Of a stretch of DNA of 64,000 bases, positions 43,642 through 57,067 are shown piece after piece. The notes beneath the pieces were generated by a model that saw only the letters and a program-made list of their open reading frames with translations, had not been told where the DNA came from and did not search any database. Each line of letters opens with the position of its first letter. The stretch's first letter is position 1. The stretch comes from Erythroxylum novogranatense (lineage: Eukaryota; Streptophyta; Magnoliopsida; Malpighiales; Erythroxylaceae), in assembly GCA_029891385.1 (NCBI GenBank), contig CM057228.1:50617783-50681782 (forward strand). The letters run 5' to 3'. A program made the translations under genes and the position numbers.

Positions 43642-45110
43642 ACATTCCAGTTTCCTATTAGCCCACTCTAATGACTCATTAATCCACTCACTTTTATACA
43701 AAAAGACCAAATTGCCCTTAATGAGCTTAATTCATCAACTAACCGAATTAAATTTCAAAAATATCCCAAAACCGTCTTATCATTAAATTAACCATGAAAT
43801 ACTCTAATTAGGGTTAATACTTATTGATTGGATACTTTAAAAAAATCAAATGGGTCTAAAATTATCAATACCTATTATTTTCCAAAAAGGGCATTTTTAA
43901 ACCTAAACTTTTAAAACCCTAAAGTCCATCCAATCGGAATTATTTTCTATCTATTTCAATATCATTAAACTCTAATACTTATTTCATATTTTTTCAATAT
44001 TTCGGGGTTGGGTTCCCAAAAATTACTATTCACCTAAATTCATTATTCATCTAACAATATTGTTAGGCCCAGTTTCCGGAATCTAACATCGGAATCATAA
44101 ATAAAAAAAAGTGGGCGAAAACGAAAGAAATCAAAAGGGGAATCAAATAAAGCGCGTGAGGAAGAAAACGAAAGAAATAAAAAACCGAAAGTGGTCCAAC
44201 TTCAGATCGAAAACCAAAGGAATCGAAAGCGCGTGCGGAAACCAAAGGAATCGAAAGCATAAGGAACCAAAGAAGTCTAATGGCTCGGAATCAAAGAAAA
44301 CAAAACGCTTAAGGACAAAACTCTTAACTCTGACATCCGAAAACACATACTTTACAAAAAAAACAAACGCGTTGGAAAACTACAAAGACGATCCAATCTA
44401 CCTCAATCCGCTTGGACAATTGGGTCTATCCAAAACCAAATCGATATAATTTTTTTTCAATATCATTCAAAGCAATTTCAATTTCAAATGGGATTTTCAT
44501 CAATCCCTCAACCTCAATTTATTTTTTTCTTCATATACACTCATGTCGAATCATTTAACAATCTTATTTTTCTTTCCTGCCATAAAACCTCACACACATA
44601 TCTATATACCATCAATTCATATACAAAGAGCACTTCAATAATTCAGATCAATCATCACAATCATTGGACCTCCTATCTGGAATCCAAAAACAATCGATCA
44701 CATTCATATCATTTCATCCATATACAATTTACATGCCACATCCATACACAATTCCATAACTCGTTACCATCATGAATAATTGTTACAAACTTTAATGGCA
44801 TTCCAAGCCATAATACAACATCAATATCAAAATCCGAATATACAAAAATACACAACTCTCAAAATTCTCAACAACAATGTAACGTAAAAACAATACAATA
44901 TTTACACATACAAACAAAAACCTTCACTTTCTTTCACCCGATCTTCTTCTCATCATCTGTGGATGGGAATGAAGGGGGTGAGCTTATAGCTCGTGGGTAA
45001 CATGCTTATAACCCAGAATAAGCAAAAACATTGAAATATTTATTTTCTTTGCAAAAATCACATTGAAATCCGTGCAACTTAAGTTTCCCAAAATTCAAAA
45101 CTTATTAAGC
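43642..45110 (-). mobile_element. Minus-strand gypsy-type LTR remnant(s)
   Basis: On the minus strand, 'TACCCACGAGCTATAAGCTC' followed by 'ACCCCCTTCATTCCCATCC' (44,998-44,950) and 'TTGGAATGCCATTAAAGTTTG' pieces (about 44,800) match in order and spacing the middle of LTR A, and the segment ends GGGCCTAACA at 44,068, an LTR-type end. 43,642-44,067 appears to belong to a second remnant that continued into 13,378 before F inserted. The plus-strand open frame 44,111-44,449 (Lys/Asn-rich) has no domain and is not supported as a gene. Confidence 0.5.
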
Positions 45111-45339
45111 GATTTATAAACGCCATAAATCATAATTCAAAGCATCGTCATATTAAACATAACAGATGGAGAATAATAATGTTATAAATGTCTGTGCCAT
45201 TATTGACTGTGTTGTTGAGTTAAATTCTTTTTGTCTAACATGGGGTAAATATCATTAAAAAAGAGGAAATTCTGTTGAAATTTTTGTAAATTGTAGTTCA
45301 CTTATAACAATTTATTCTAATATAGGAAAAGTTTATAGG

Positions 45340-46407
45340 TAGGAAGCCTACACCACACTAGCTCTTTTTGTACACTTACACTAAGAAGCATGATGGTGTG
45401 ATCTTTGTCAACACTCGATGCAGACAACTTCATATATGTAAAGTCTATACTTTAATATTAATTCTTAAAAAATATCACTTAGTAGGCAGTCAGCATCAAA
45501 TGGGAGAATCCTTCAACTTGAGAGCATAGTAAAGAGGCTGATAGAATGCATAACCCAGCTCCGTAATGAGGTGGGTGAGTTAAAGGGTAGGGACAGGACC
45601 TCATCATAGCAGTTAGAGCATCTACCTTCACCACCTGCATAGCTTCTGGATAAGTGAATGTATTTGATAGTCTACTGCTCTTTAAGTTTTTGTATAAATT
45701 ATTGATTTATAGTTATTTTTAAGATACTTATGCATGTAAATTATATATTTTTATTATATTACCATTCAATAAAATGTTTAATTTATATTTATTTACATAA
45801 ATTAAATGTACAAAAAATGATAAGATTATTACCAAAAACTCAAGAGGAAGTGAGAAATAATCGTTGAAATTTATCATAGTTAAATTTCCGACAAAAATAT
45901 AATATTATGTCACTAATTAGTGATGGAGTGATATATTCTATTAGTAAATTACCATTGGAATACATAATTCTATCAATAAGTTGCCGATGAAATATATCAC
46001 TTCATCACTAAGTTATCAACAGAATAATATATTTCGTTGATAAAAACTTGGTGACAAATAATATTTTTTGTCGGTAAATTTAGCTACAGAATGTTGTATA
46101 TCTATCGATAAATTTAGAGGTGGACCTACAACTTACCGTCAGTAAATTCACCGATGGAATATTATGATTCCATTGGTAAATTAACCGCATAATTTTGTAT
46201 TTCACAAATTAAGGTAAATTTACCAACATAAAGACAAAATTATGTCGCTAAATTTACTGATGGATGTATAAATTTTTGTCACTAAATTTGCAATGGGTTC
46301 CTTATATCTGTCACTAAAGTTTACTATGGATGTTTCTTTGACGACTCTTTCCGTCGTTAATTTTTCGTCGCAAAATTTTGTTGCCAAAACCTATTTTACT
46401 TGTAGTG
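45340..46407 (+). mobile_element. CACTA (En/Spm-like) 3' end with transposase-like ORF tail
   Basis: The right end TATTTTACTTGTAGTG is the reverse complement of the classic CACTACAAGTAAAATA terminus. The 45,860-46,390 stretch is packed with subterminal repeats around 'GTCACTAAATTT', 'TCGGTAAATTTAGC' and 'CGTCGTTAATTTTTCGTCG'. Upstream, 45,366-45,430 reads 'LYTYTKKHDGVIFVNTR' and 45,560-45,615 reads 'ITQLRNEVGELKGRDR', which match the end of the plant Transposase_24 (Ptta/En/Spm) protein and its coiled-coil tail. So the 3' third of an element remains, the ORF broken by stops. The 5' end is not in sight. Confidence 0.75.
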
Positions 46408-47460
46408 TAAATTTATATTAGTAGTCAAAAGTTGTCAGTAACATTTCAGAAACCATATTAATACACCCATGACCAATATGAGCTCGAAGTTTCCTTCATA
46501 ACTCTTGGAACTTCTTCATAATGTCTTCATTCCATGCCTCATTCCATATAGAACCTCAAAGTGACTCTATTTCATTATATCCTGTCTATATCCTAATTTC
46601 ATTCATTTAATATCCCCTTTGGTGTCATTGACATAAGCATTTCTAGTCTATCTCTTTATATTTTTATATTTTATTTTTATATATATGAAAAATTTCAAAA
46701 TCATCACAAACCTCCCTTTTAATTCTTATTAAGAATTTTAGTGACAAGGATTAAGAGATATCAATTACATATAGATGACAAAATATAGAGACATTTTATC
46801 ATATATATTTATTATTTGTTCTTTACCAGTATTTGAAAATGAATTTGGATGCACCCTAAATGTATGTATAAATTTCCTTTAACTTGATCGAAAGTGTAGT
46901 CCATTGACATGCAAAGTTGGAAGAAAATAAAAATGTTACCTGGATACAAATTTTTTCTTGTGAGATCTCTAAAGGTAGATGTAGAAGTTAATAAATGATA
47001 ATGATGTTTAAAATCTTTAACATTTCATGGTTATAAGCTAATGAATTCTCCTGTAATAATGGGCATAATAATTAGAGATTGTGGCCCATTTATTGCTAAA
47101 AAAACCAAGATGTTTGTAACTCCTTTCTATTAGTTTAGTTTCCAAAATACTCATAAAGCAAGTTTTATTAAATGTAGATATTCTATAAGCGAAAGTTGCC
47201 TTTTAAGGATATTACGCTCTTTCACATTCTATGAGAGGAAATTCATATGGAAGGATATTTAAAGCCCAAGTTAGATTCCCTTTTGGAATTTGGGATTTAA
47301 TCATTTTTATACTCTGTATTCTCATGAGCACTAAAAGAGGCATCCTTGACTTCAAGTGATGAATCAAAATTTAGATGAGTAGAAATAACAATATTAATCA
47401 TTAATGTTACCTGAATATCATCCATAGATGGCATTTTTTAAGATTCTTAAACATCTTATC
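46408..47460. other. AT-rich DNA without recognised features
   Basis: No open frame or repeat of note on either strand. Confidence 0.5.
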
Positions 47461-48423
47461 GATTTGTTGATGTGTGTAAGTTTTAATTAATTAAGCTTGA
47501 TAACCCGCAAGTGCATGGGTCATTCTTGTAGTACCTAAGATTTCAATCTCCTAAGGAGGGATAATTTAATCCTAAAATATAAGGCCAAAAAAATTCACAC
47601 AAATTTAAAATGTAATATAACGAAAATGAAATTGAATTTAATCTAGCAAATCAATTCAAAAATCAAGCACAAGAATATTAACAAATTAGTAGTTGCAACA
47701 CACTCTCAAGAATCAACCTAAGGAATTAATGATTGAGAGAAAGGGGACTTTACTAATCGTTAACGCTAACCTAATTGATTATGAATTATCAAATTATTAG
47801 TTCTAGATGATCTTAGGGTTGATTACTCTCTCCTTAGATATAACTATTAACCCTAAATTATAAACCCTAATAAGATTATGGAAGTTAAAATTTCTCAATT
47901 AATAACCTATCCAAAACCCTATTTAGAATTGACGTTGTCCGATAAACTATCGGAAACCTATGCGAGATCTCTCTTCGCATAATTTATCGATTTGATTTAA
48001 TTCTTGTTTTATTAAATCACCTAACTATTGTTAGCCAATTTAGTTATTTTTCACTCAATTCCCCCTCTCAATTTTTTATCAAATTATTCACGTCAAGAAT
48101 TAAATCACAATAAATCAAAACATCACATAAGGAATCAAACTTCATTAAATCAAAGATAAAACACCGAAGGTGAGTTTAAAACATCATCAACATCTAAAAA
48201 TCCTATTTCAAATATTATTCCAATTCTATACAATATTAAAACTAAAAACAGTAGGAAATATGAAATTGAATGGACGACGGGAGGCAGTGACTTCGGAAAC
48301 TACTTATCCAGGACATACGTTGAGTCGACTTCTTCTCCTCTTCACTCTTCCTTCTGCTCTTTCTCTATCTCTTAATAATTCTTTCTAGGGTTTCTCTAAA
48401 AGTGGATAATGCCAAAGCTTCCT
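47461..48423. mobile_element. Possible LTR remnant of another gypsy element
   Basis: Contains 'AACCCGCAAGTGCATGGGTC' at about 47,503, a phrase resembling a conserved stretch in LTRs of plant Tat/Athila-like elements, followed by repeated 'TTAGGGTT/AACCCTAA'-like words and a pyrimidine-rich end (48,325-48,400). No ends or TSD found; element E starts right after it. Weak call. Confidence 0.3.
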
Positions 48424-49781
48424 TGATATGTGTTTAATTGTTGATATATTTAATTGTTTACACTTAGTAATTAATGATACGAAAATGCTTAAGATACTCA
48501 CTATAATTCATATATGATTTTAGGTACAATTTGAAAGCAAAGAAATTAAAGTGAGTCAAAAGTATTATATTTGGGTATTTTTTGAAGATCAAATTTTAAT
48601 TATCTTTATGGAGAAAAAAGAAGAAAATTAAAAGACAAGAAAAATGGAACACAAAGAAGAATTTTTTTTAAAAGTAAGTAACACAAAAATCTGTGTTAAA
48701 TGCAGACGAGGGAGAGATGTTGTGTAGGGCATAAACAGTGGGGGTGGACCAAAAACCCCACCCTTAAAATTATCACTTCTAAGCTACAATGAGAGTCATG
48801 AAGAGAGAAGAGCTTCAGTGTGGTGGAGAAGAGTTTCGACCTGGTGGAGAAAAGCTACGACTAGGACAGTGAGAAGAGAAAGGAGCTTCAATAGGGTTAT
48901 CAATGGGGGCTGAAATATTTTTCCGGGAAAGACCCGTGAAGGGCTAGACATCCCAACATTGGTTCGAAAGTGACATCGACACCGACGACCCGGTTAAGTA
49001 TTTTTTTTACTATTTTGTTGTTTCTTTCTCTCTTTAGAAATTGATTGTGTTATCCTAGGTATAGTGATTTTGGTTTTGTCTATGGATAATCGAATTTTCG
49101 TATTGTGCAATTATTTGTGTATAAACTCACTGAGTATTGCGAGATGATGATTTTAATGCGTTCATTGAATTGTTTCATTGCAAACCCATTGCTAGAATTT
49201 TGATATAATTCATAATTGTTACGATGAACTTCATATGTGGTGACTAATGGTTTGTAATCATTAAGGATAACATGACCTAGGTTAAATGATGCATTGTATT
49301 GGTTATTGCCTTGATTAATCAGTTTTCCTAATTCATAATGCTACTGCCTAATTAAATATAGGGATTGCATCCTAGGTTATTTGGTGGTTAGGCTTAAACA
49401 ATCGTATCTTGATTAAATAAAACCTAAGAGAAAACTCAGGTTAATTATTAACTCACGATTAATAGTTGATATGAAAGGTTTGAGAATAACAAATCAATGA
49501 AATATGCTTAATTATGGTGTAAGCTGAGATTGAACCAAAAATTTGGTTTCCTATCGAATTTCTCACTTTTACCATTTTTTGCATGTTTTCTTTAATTTGT
49601 TTTTATTAGTTAGTTTCATTTTATTTTCTTCTTTTAAAAACACCCCCTGTTTAATCTAAATATCGGTTAATTTTAATTCATAAACTTTACACACAGTCTT
49701 TGTGGGATCTACCTAGACTCACCACTTCTATAATAATAGGTCTAGTTATTTTATTTTGACTAGTGTAATGACACGCGGTCA
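48424..49781 (+). repeat. 5' LTR of element E (1358 bp)
   Basis: Starts TGATATGTGTTTAATTG and ends CACGCGGTCA before the primer site. Matches solo LTR F along its length and the 3' LTR (62,178 on) over the first 250-300 bp. Confidence 0.82.
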
Positions 49782-49785
49782 ATTT

Positions 49786-49803
49786 TGGCGTCACTGTTAG
49801 GGA
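49786..49803 (+). other. Primer-binding site of E, tRNA-Asp type (decayed)
   Basis: TGGCGTCACTGTTAGGGA; the Athila/Tat-type site is TGGCGCCGTTGCCGGGGA, so five positions differ, mostly C-to-T or G-to-A as expected from decay of methylated DNA. Confidence 0.7.
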
Positions 49804-50681
49804 GTGCAATTTTTTAGTTTTTTTGTGATTTAATTGGTGTTTTGTATATATTTGTTTGTAATTGATTTCTTTTCTGTTATTTTGTGATCTTTTCATTTTT
49901 TTGTTTTGTGTTTGAAAAAAATTGATATGGGCGGAAGTAATTTCTTTTATAACTCATATTCTCAATCCTATAATAATGTTTGACTTGATCAACCTAACTT
50001 TTGTTATGGATGGGATAATCATCATAATTACTTCCATGATAGTTTCTAGGATGCACAACAGTTCTTGTACAGACCAGAAGCTTCCTATCATGACTTCTGT
50101 CCATCTCTAGAAAAGTTGATTAATATTGTGAAAGCTAGTACTTTTCAATTATAAGAGAATACTCTATAATTCCAAAAGGATGGAGGGCAATTTCTAAAAA
50201 AGATATGGTCCAGCGCCTAAAATTTAGAGAGCCAACACGAGTTAGGTGCATCTTTAGAAGAATTTTTTAAGAATCTAGTTATTAACAATTTACAATTTCA
50301 ATAGAATATACAGCAGCAGTTACAAGAATTCTGACAAGATACAAAAGCAAGCCAACAGAGCATGGAGCACCTAATGGGTCAGATGGTAATAAAGCTTAGT
50401 CGCCTAGAATCACAAAGCGAAGAGGAGTAGCCATATCAACTCGAGGTATACCCAATGGATTTTTGTGCGAAAACTTTACAAAGTGATGAGGAGCTTAAGA
50501 ATTTTGAGGTCAACCCTCAAAGAATTGCTTATGTCGAAGAAGTTGAGAAGGGGCTCGAAGCTAAAAGGGAAACATCTTTAAGCTCAGAGGTAAGTACTGA
50601 GTCCATAATTATTTTTTGGACTAACTCTTTACCATTACATAATAGATTGGATGAATTAAATGATGAAGAAGAAGGTGAAGA

Positions 50682-52599
50682 TGTAGGAAAATCCCGGGAG
50701 GTACATCACATGTATCGGCAGCGGAAAATAAAAATTTTGTTCCTGGACTTTCCCAATCCTGTGATCCCAGATCGGTATGAAGACATCAACCTAAATAGCC
50801 AAAAGAGACTATCTCTAAAGGTGATCCACGCAGAGATCGAAAATCTAACCGAATCAAACCCCTTTGACCGAAATAGCTAGAACAGATTAAAGGTCTGCTA
50901 GACCCTACCTACGTCTCCGGAGAGCTTGAGGAGAACGTTGCCCTTGAATGGAAGAAGGAGAAAACGATGATGCTTAAGGAGGAAGAATTGAAAACCATTT
51001 TCAAAGGAAAACTTAACACTTAAGTTTCCAACTCTTCCAACCCATATGAAACCGTCGGCCATCCACATCTAAGCCTCCTTTTATGTATCTTTTAACTCTT
51101 TAAAAGAGTTACATAAGAAGAAGCCAAGTGGATGGCTTTAAGCCATTCATTTATTAATGAATTAAAGAAAAGAGCTTTGAAAAGTCAAAGCTTATCATCC
51201 TTTTCCCAAAACCAACGTGCACATACTTTATATATATATATATTAATTAATTAATTACTTAATTAATTAATCAATATATAATTGCTAAGGTCCATCCAAC
51301 TGGAATTGGCCCTACCTACCTATCGGCCCCCGTCTTTGAAACGACCCTAAATCTTTCTTAGCAATATCGATGTCGCGATCTCATCGGACATATCCCAATC
51401 CCATTGGGATCCATTTAATCCATTTGCTCTCCATAATTGGAACTCGTCCAATTACTATTTTGATTTCTCAAACACTCTTATGCGTGTGACCCTTTAGGCT
51501 CCGGTTATGTTGTCCACTTAGATTAACAATTAATCTGAGCAAGTCATGAGCGGTATCTAGCAACACATCATGACCCCCAATTGACCGGAAAGTAATCGGT
51601 TTGATGTATTCATTACGAACCGTATCACGAACCCTTCCATGTATAATTACCGTGCAATTCGTCCTTTCACCATCCTATACCCCACTTGGTTATGAGTATG
51701 GTCAAAGTGTCAACTCTCACTAGACCGAGTCTAGCCCAGTGATATCGGTTCTCGATCCGGGACTCATTATCAGATATGTCAATGAAGACACTCTTCATGA
51801 CATACATGCCGCCACTTTAGTAATGATCCCGACAAGAGGCTATGGGTATCTCTTTCGCTAATCCGTAAGTGGTGAATCCTTTATTGGCTACTCAATTATC
51901 TTCAATACCTCAAGTCGCACCAAGCACCACCCTATGAGTTACCTCGGAAGGCAACAAGGAATGGAGTCAGCACGTGATCAAGATTCAAGATATCCTCGAG
52001 TACCTCAAGTCTAAGGATACTTGCACCATTGCTATGATGAGATTATCACCGACACTTAGATAAGATATCCATGTGATGATCTCATGGCGTGTCATCCAAT
52101 GAACTTACTATCATTAGTAAGCATCCACATGTCAATTCTAAATATCTCATATTTACAGCTTCGAGATCCACCGCTGATCCAATCAAGGAATATGACATGT
52201 GCTAGTCTATCCTAATAATGATGTCCACCTCATTAATCCTATGACTAGGAGAATTTAGATCTTGACATAATTGCACATGATAGGAATCTCAGAGTATGAA
52301 CACATCATAATTTCCTTCATGCTATGTCATATATCATGGACTTCATTAATTCGATTAAAGATTCAATCAATTCATAAACAATGTTTATGAATATCAAATT
52401 AATGAATAATGCCTTTTCTTTATTTATTCATAAAGTCGCACACGACTTTGAATAAAAGCGCTAAAGGGATTGCCTTTAGGGCACAAATAAACAAGATCGA
52501 TTTTGAACAAGTCGACTTATCGAATGAACAAGTCGACTTATCGGCATCGAACATGTGTAGGTCGACTTACACATGGTACAAGTCGACTTATCACTTACA
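50682..52599 (-). repeat. 3' LTR of element D (1918 bp)
   Basis: Minus strand TGTAAGTG...TTTTCCTACA. Four AAGTCGACTT-type motifs lie within 100 bp of its start (52,505-52,590). Compared with the 5' LTR it shows many short indels, largely at CTG, CAG and CCGG. Confidence 0.92.
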
Positions 52600-52614
52600 A
52601 ATCTCCCACTGACC
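52600..52614 (-). other. Polypurine tract of element D
   Basis: Minus strand GGTCAGTGGGAGATT, directly before the 3' LTR; typical copia tract. Confidence 0.85.
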
Positions 52615-52639
52615 TAAAGTCAATCGCCTTAGTATCTAA

Positions 52640-53900
52640 TACCATAAGCGAGTCCATGAGAATCACAATTCTCCGTGACAATGACTTTGTCAATGAATGC
52701 AACACTTTGCTCGGGAATTCTCTCTATCAGATATCATCTCGACTAATGATCTCCCGAATCGGGGGCACGAGTTCGGATCGTCGATAAGACCTTGGTTCCT
52801 TTGCTGCAAGACTAGCCCCACTCAGATCATAATACAATCCTATGGGCCCATCACGCTAGGGACCGATCAAGTTCAAGAATGAACTTCGATCCAAACCGCT
52901 TCATGCGGATCTCACGCGTAATGTACTCTGCGTCGGTTGAGGAATCAGTCCTCTCTTGTTTGGAACTTTTCAAACTGACCGCCACGCTATTCAGTGTGAA
53001 TGTATATAACCTGATTGTGATTCAGAATTATCCTTATCAGATTAAATACTAGCATCTGAATGCCCGCTCACTTGGAGATTTCCATCTCCATAGATCAAGA
53101 AAATATCCTTAGTGCTTCGCAAGTACTTGAGGATATTCTTGATACCACCCAATGACCCTCACCAGATCCGATTGGTATCCGCCGTAACACTTAGAGCATA
53201 CGATACATCGGGCCTCGTACATAGCATTGTTCCATGCTAAACCTCTTTAGCATCTCATCTATGTACGATGATTGTGAAAGACCAAGCAACCTTTTGATTT
53301 ATCTCTATAAATCTATATCCCAAGGATATAAGTTTCTTCACCAAGGTCTTTCATCGCAAATTGGGTTTGGACAACCAAATCTTAACTGATTGCAGCATAA
53401 AGACATCGTTTCCCAGTAACAGTATGTCATCTACATACAACACAAGGAATACGATTGCAGTCCCATTAACCTTCTTATACACACAATGATCATCCGAATT
53501 TTGTGAGAAATCAAACTCTTTGATTGACTCATCAAAACGGACAATCCAACTCCTGGATGCTTGCTTCAATCCAAACATAGATTTCTGAAGCTTGCATACC
53601 TTTTCACCATCGATGGAAGTGAAGCCCTCAGGTTGTGTCATACACATCCTCGGGTAGATTTCCTCTCAGGAAAGCTGTCTTCACATCCATTTGTCATATC
53701 TCATAATCATAATGAGTGGCAATGGCTAGGAGTATCCTAATGGATTTAAGCATTGCTACGGGGCTGAAGGTTTTGTCATAGTCAACTCTTTGTCTGTGAC
53801 GAAATCCTTTAACCAGAAGCATTGCTTTATAGGTAATCAAATTACCATCCATGTTGGTTTTCTTCTGAAAACTCCTTTGCACCCTGTGGGTTTTATCCCT
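52640..53900 (-). pseudogene. Copia D reverse transcriptase and RNase H
   Basis: RT N-terminal part at 53,882-53,694 ('YKAMLLVKGFRHRQRVDYDK', 'TFSPVAMLKSIRILLAIATH' as neighbouring blocks). After a short break 53,647-53,351 gives 'MTQPEGF', 'LKQASRSW', 'CVYKKVNGTAIVFLV' and the intact catalytic box 'LYVDDILLLG', which C has lost. RNase H (53,200-52,760) is present in pieces ('SGHSDASF'-like region near 53,060; a conserved 'ERTDSSTDAEYI' region near 52,940). In-frame stops and frameshifts throughout. Confidence 0.87.
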
Positions 53901-54049
53901 TCAGGTGTAACAACCAAAGTCCATACTTGGTTTTCATACATGGAATCCATTTCAGATTTCATGGCATAAAGCCATGTTCCAGACTCTGAACTTTTCAGAA
54001 CCTGTTCATAGGTAGTAGGCGCATCATCTCATATGAGCAATACGCCATT

Positions 54050-55110
54050 CTGTTCACTTACGAGAAATTCATATCTCTCGGGAACAGTGCGTATCCTACT
54101 TAACCTACGAAATTCGTGTGTAGTAGAAGGTTGAACTGTTACCTCATCTATATGAGTGACGCGATTTTGATTCAGCAGATTGATCTATGTTTGTTCGAGC
54201 ATCTTGAACTTCTCCAAGTTCAACTTTGCTCCCACTGTCCTCTTGTAAAAGAAACTCTTTCTTTAAGAAAACAGCATGCTTGGAAACAAACAACTTTTGT
54301 TCCTCAGCAAGGTAGAATTGATATTCCATTTAACAAACACTTGTCACTTTTGCATCAAGCTAATCTGACCGTGTCCGCTTCACGAAGGTGACAATCCCAA
54401 ACTTTCAGATGAGAAAGATAGGGCTTTCAGTTAGTCCATATCTCCGTGTGGAGTAACCACAATCGCTTTAATGGAACTCTGTTTAGCAAGTAAACAAATT
54501 GTCTCAAGCGCATATTCCCAAAGCTGCAGTAAAACCTATCATCAATCGCACCAAGTCTAACAAGGTTCGATTTCTCCTTTCAGCCACACCATTGTCTTTG
54601 CGGCGTGTAAGGTGGAGTATCTTGAGATAAAACCCATTATCTACGAGATAATCCAAAACTGTTGGTCTAAGCATTTTCCACCACGATCAGATCGTAATGT
54701 ATTTATACTTTTACCAAGTTAGTTTTCTACTTCATTTCTAAATTATTTGAACTATTCAAATGCTTCAGATTTGTATCTCATCAGATACAGGTACCTATAT
54801 CGAGAATAATCATCGATAAAGGTAATGAAGTAAAAACAACCACTTATGGCATGGATGGACATCAGACCACATACATCCGAATGTATTAGGTCTAATATTC
54901 CATTCACTCGTTCACCCTTTCCTTTAAAGGATAACTTAGTCATCTTGCCTAATAAACAAGATTCGCATGTGTCATATGATTCATAATCAAATGACTCTAA
55001 ACATCCACTCTTATGGAGCTTAGCGATGCATATCTCATTTATATGGCCGTTCGACAATGCCATAAGTAAGTTGATTTTAAATTATCTCGATTATGTCTTT
55101 TCGCGTCATT
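54050..55110 (-). pseudogene. Copia D integrase
   Basis: The open frame 55,063-54,752 holds the zinc-binding part 'NGHINEICIAKLHKSG' to 'CESCLLGKMTKLSFKGKGER' and the start of the catalytic core 'LIHSDVCGLM' (Asp) and 'FIDDYSRYRYLYLM'. The second Asp region ('LRSDRGGKCLD') near 54,690 and 'NGVAERRNRTLLDLVR'-like near 54,580 are in shifted frames. The distal part (54,329-54,144) 'EYQFYLAEEQKLFVSKHAVF' links to RT. Same order as in C. Confidence 0.85.
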
Positions 55111-55379
55111 GACATTGAATCGGATATGACATATCTAATATGTCAATTCAATTGCATAATGTACCAGTAGCATAGAGCCTTCCATTCGAACTAATAGAAC
55201 AACCATTGCTACTAAAAGTCCAATGGAAATCAGCTCTATTTAAACATAAAACATATAATATGTTCTTTGTTTAAAAACAGGTACAAAATGTCAATCATCC
55301 AATTTGAATATAAGCCCACTAGGGAGGAACAAGACATAAGTGTCTACGGCTAATGTAGCAACTCTTGCTGCATTACCTA

Positions 55380-55560
55380 CACGAAGGTCTAGTTCTCCTT
55401 GAATGAGCTTTCTACTGTCCCTGAGGCCCTGCATATCATTTCATATATATGAGCCACATCCGGTATCAAATACCGATATGTTTGGATCAGGAATAGTATT
55501 AACCTCAATGACAAACATATTTGAAGGAGTAGAGGCATCTGATGCCTTCTTCTGCTTCAA
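55380..55560 (-). pseudogene. Copia D protease region
   Basis: Minus strand near 55,475-55,445 reads 'VFDTGCGSYI' followed by TGA. The catalytic DTG is intact here, unlike GTG in C. The short domain continues as 'MQGLRDSRKLIQGELDL'-like sequence towards 55,390. Confidence 0.8.
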
Positions 55561-56330
55561 GGAACTCCAGATAGATTTTACAGTTTCGCCTCTAGTGGCT
55601 AGACTTGCCACAATGAAAGCAAAAACCTTTTGGGAAGAATCTTTGGTTTTTCCTTGATGGCACTTCCCTTTGATTTCTTGGCCTTTTTCTTCTTTGAACT
55701 AGAAGAAGAAGCATCCACCATTAGCACTTGCTTGCTATCCTTCTCGATAGCTCGCTTCACTGTCTCGAGTAGATTGATCATTTCAGAATTGTTGTGGATA
55801 TTTGGTTTATCCGATAGTTTATCACGAACTGTGAATAACCATCAGACAATCCAACCAGAATCAAGTCTCTACTTAACTCATAATCCATTACAAATCCTAA
55901 GACGACCAATCTCTCAATATAGTCATTCATCCTCGTGGTATCTTGCATGTTAGATTGTCCCTCGAGCCATCTTTGTGGTGAAGAGAAGCCTTGAGGTCTC
56001 GAACCTTTCGACCGAGCTTACTCATCAAACAGCTCCCTAAGATGAAATACTATAGAGTGAGCATCCATGGACTCGTCTTTGCTCCTGCAGCTCTGGTGAC
56101 ATCGAGGCAAGTAGCCATGTCCTCGCCCTTAGATGCTTACAATATGCTTTCGATCCTTATCAAGCATTGATGCAGTGCATCTGGAAGTGGAACATCTAGA
56201 CGATCCAGTTCCTCGGATCGAGAACAATTCTCGATTCCTTAGCCAATCAAGAAAATTCAGTCCAGAATAGAGAGCGAAATTCACACTGAAAAACTTCTTC
56301 AATCAACCTAGCGCGATAGAGAGAAGGAAT
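55561..56330 (-). pseudogene. Copia D gag
   Basis: Homologous to C gag at 22,927-23,660 in reverse orientation. Traces include the 'FLDWL' start (about 56,260), 'FHLRELF' (about 56,045), and the Lys-rich tail 'SSSSKKKKAKKSKGSAIK' (55,715-55,650) before the zinc knuckle. Frameshifts are frequent and often sit at CTG/CAG. Confidence 0.78.
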
Positions 56331-56486
56331 GATAGAATAGATATGCCTGCATGATCATAAGGACTTGCATGATATGCATATGGCTCCCACTAGTTTCCTA
56401 GAATCTATAACCCTCTTTACGAATCCAAAGAAACAAAGTGACATAATGTCCTAGTGGGTCGATATCCGACATTGCTAAGAATGACC

Positions 56487-56870
56487 TTGGGTTTACCCAA
56501 CAAGCCACAACTTAGGTCAATCGGTAGGTATCGATCATACCAATTGTATCATCGATAATCGACATTAAGAATGACCTTGAGGTTAGCTCAACAAGCCACC
56601 TTATGTCTCGGGAGGTATCAGATATACCAATTACATCTTATACACAACTATCGATCAGTGCTATCAACTTGTTGATGTATGCACTTCATTGGGTATCAAC
56701 TCTTTGATGCGCATACATCTAATGTATGCTATCCAATTTCGCCTCTGTCCACGTTGACCTTGAGTTTACTCAACAAACCAACGCTTCCAGTGAAAACCAA
56801 CCCATTAATCCGAAAATCTTATTTTCATGGTTCGAACATATCCGTATAGAGTGAGCTTGGGTTTACCCAA
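56487..56870 (-). repeat. Four dispersed hairpin repeats in the D leader
   Basis: Stem-loop cores at 56,487-56,500 (TTGGG/CCCAA), 56,576-56,590 (TTGAG/CTCAA), 56,760-56,773 (TTGAG/CTCAA) and 56,857-56,870 (TTGGG/CCCAA). They are the counterparts of 22,334-22,717 in C, in the same order and similar spacing. Confidence 0.78.
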
Positions 56871-57067
56871 CAACCCAACCCTATAAGAACTCTGGTTCTT
56901 ACCATATTAATGGAAGGCGTTAGTTTTCATATTCCGAGGAGGGATTTCGAATTCTCGACTCCAAGCTGAAGGATAATAGTCACCAGGACTATATGGAATG
57001 ATTTAGGTTTCATCAATCACATTGAATCAATCCTTATAATCATCCATCATCCCACCTATGCATGCCA

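Noticed and set aside
44111..44449. Lys/Asn-rich 112-aa open frame
   Set aside because: Lies within LTR-like DNA that reads on the other strand, has low complexity and no domain.
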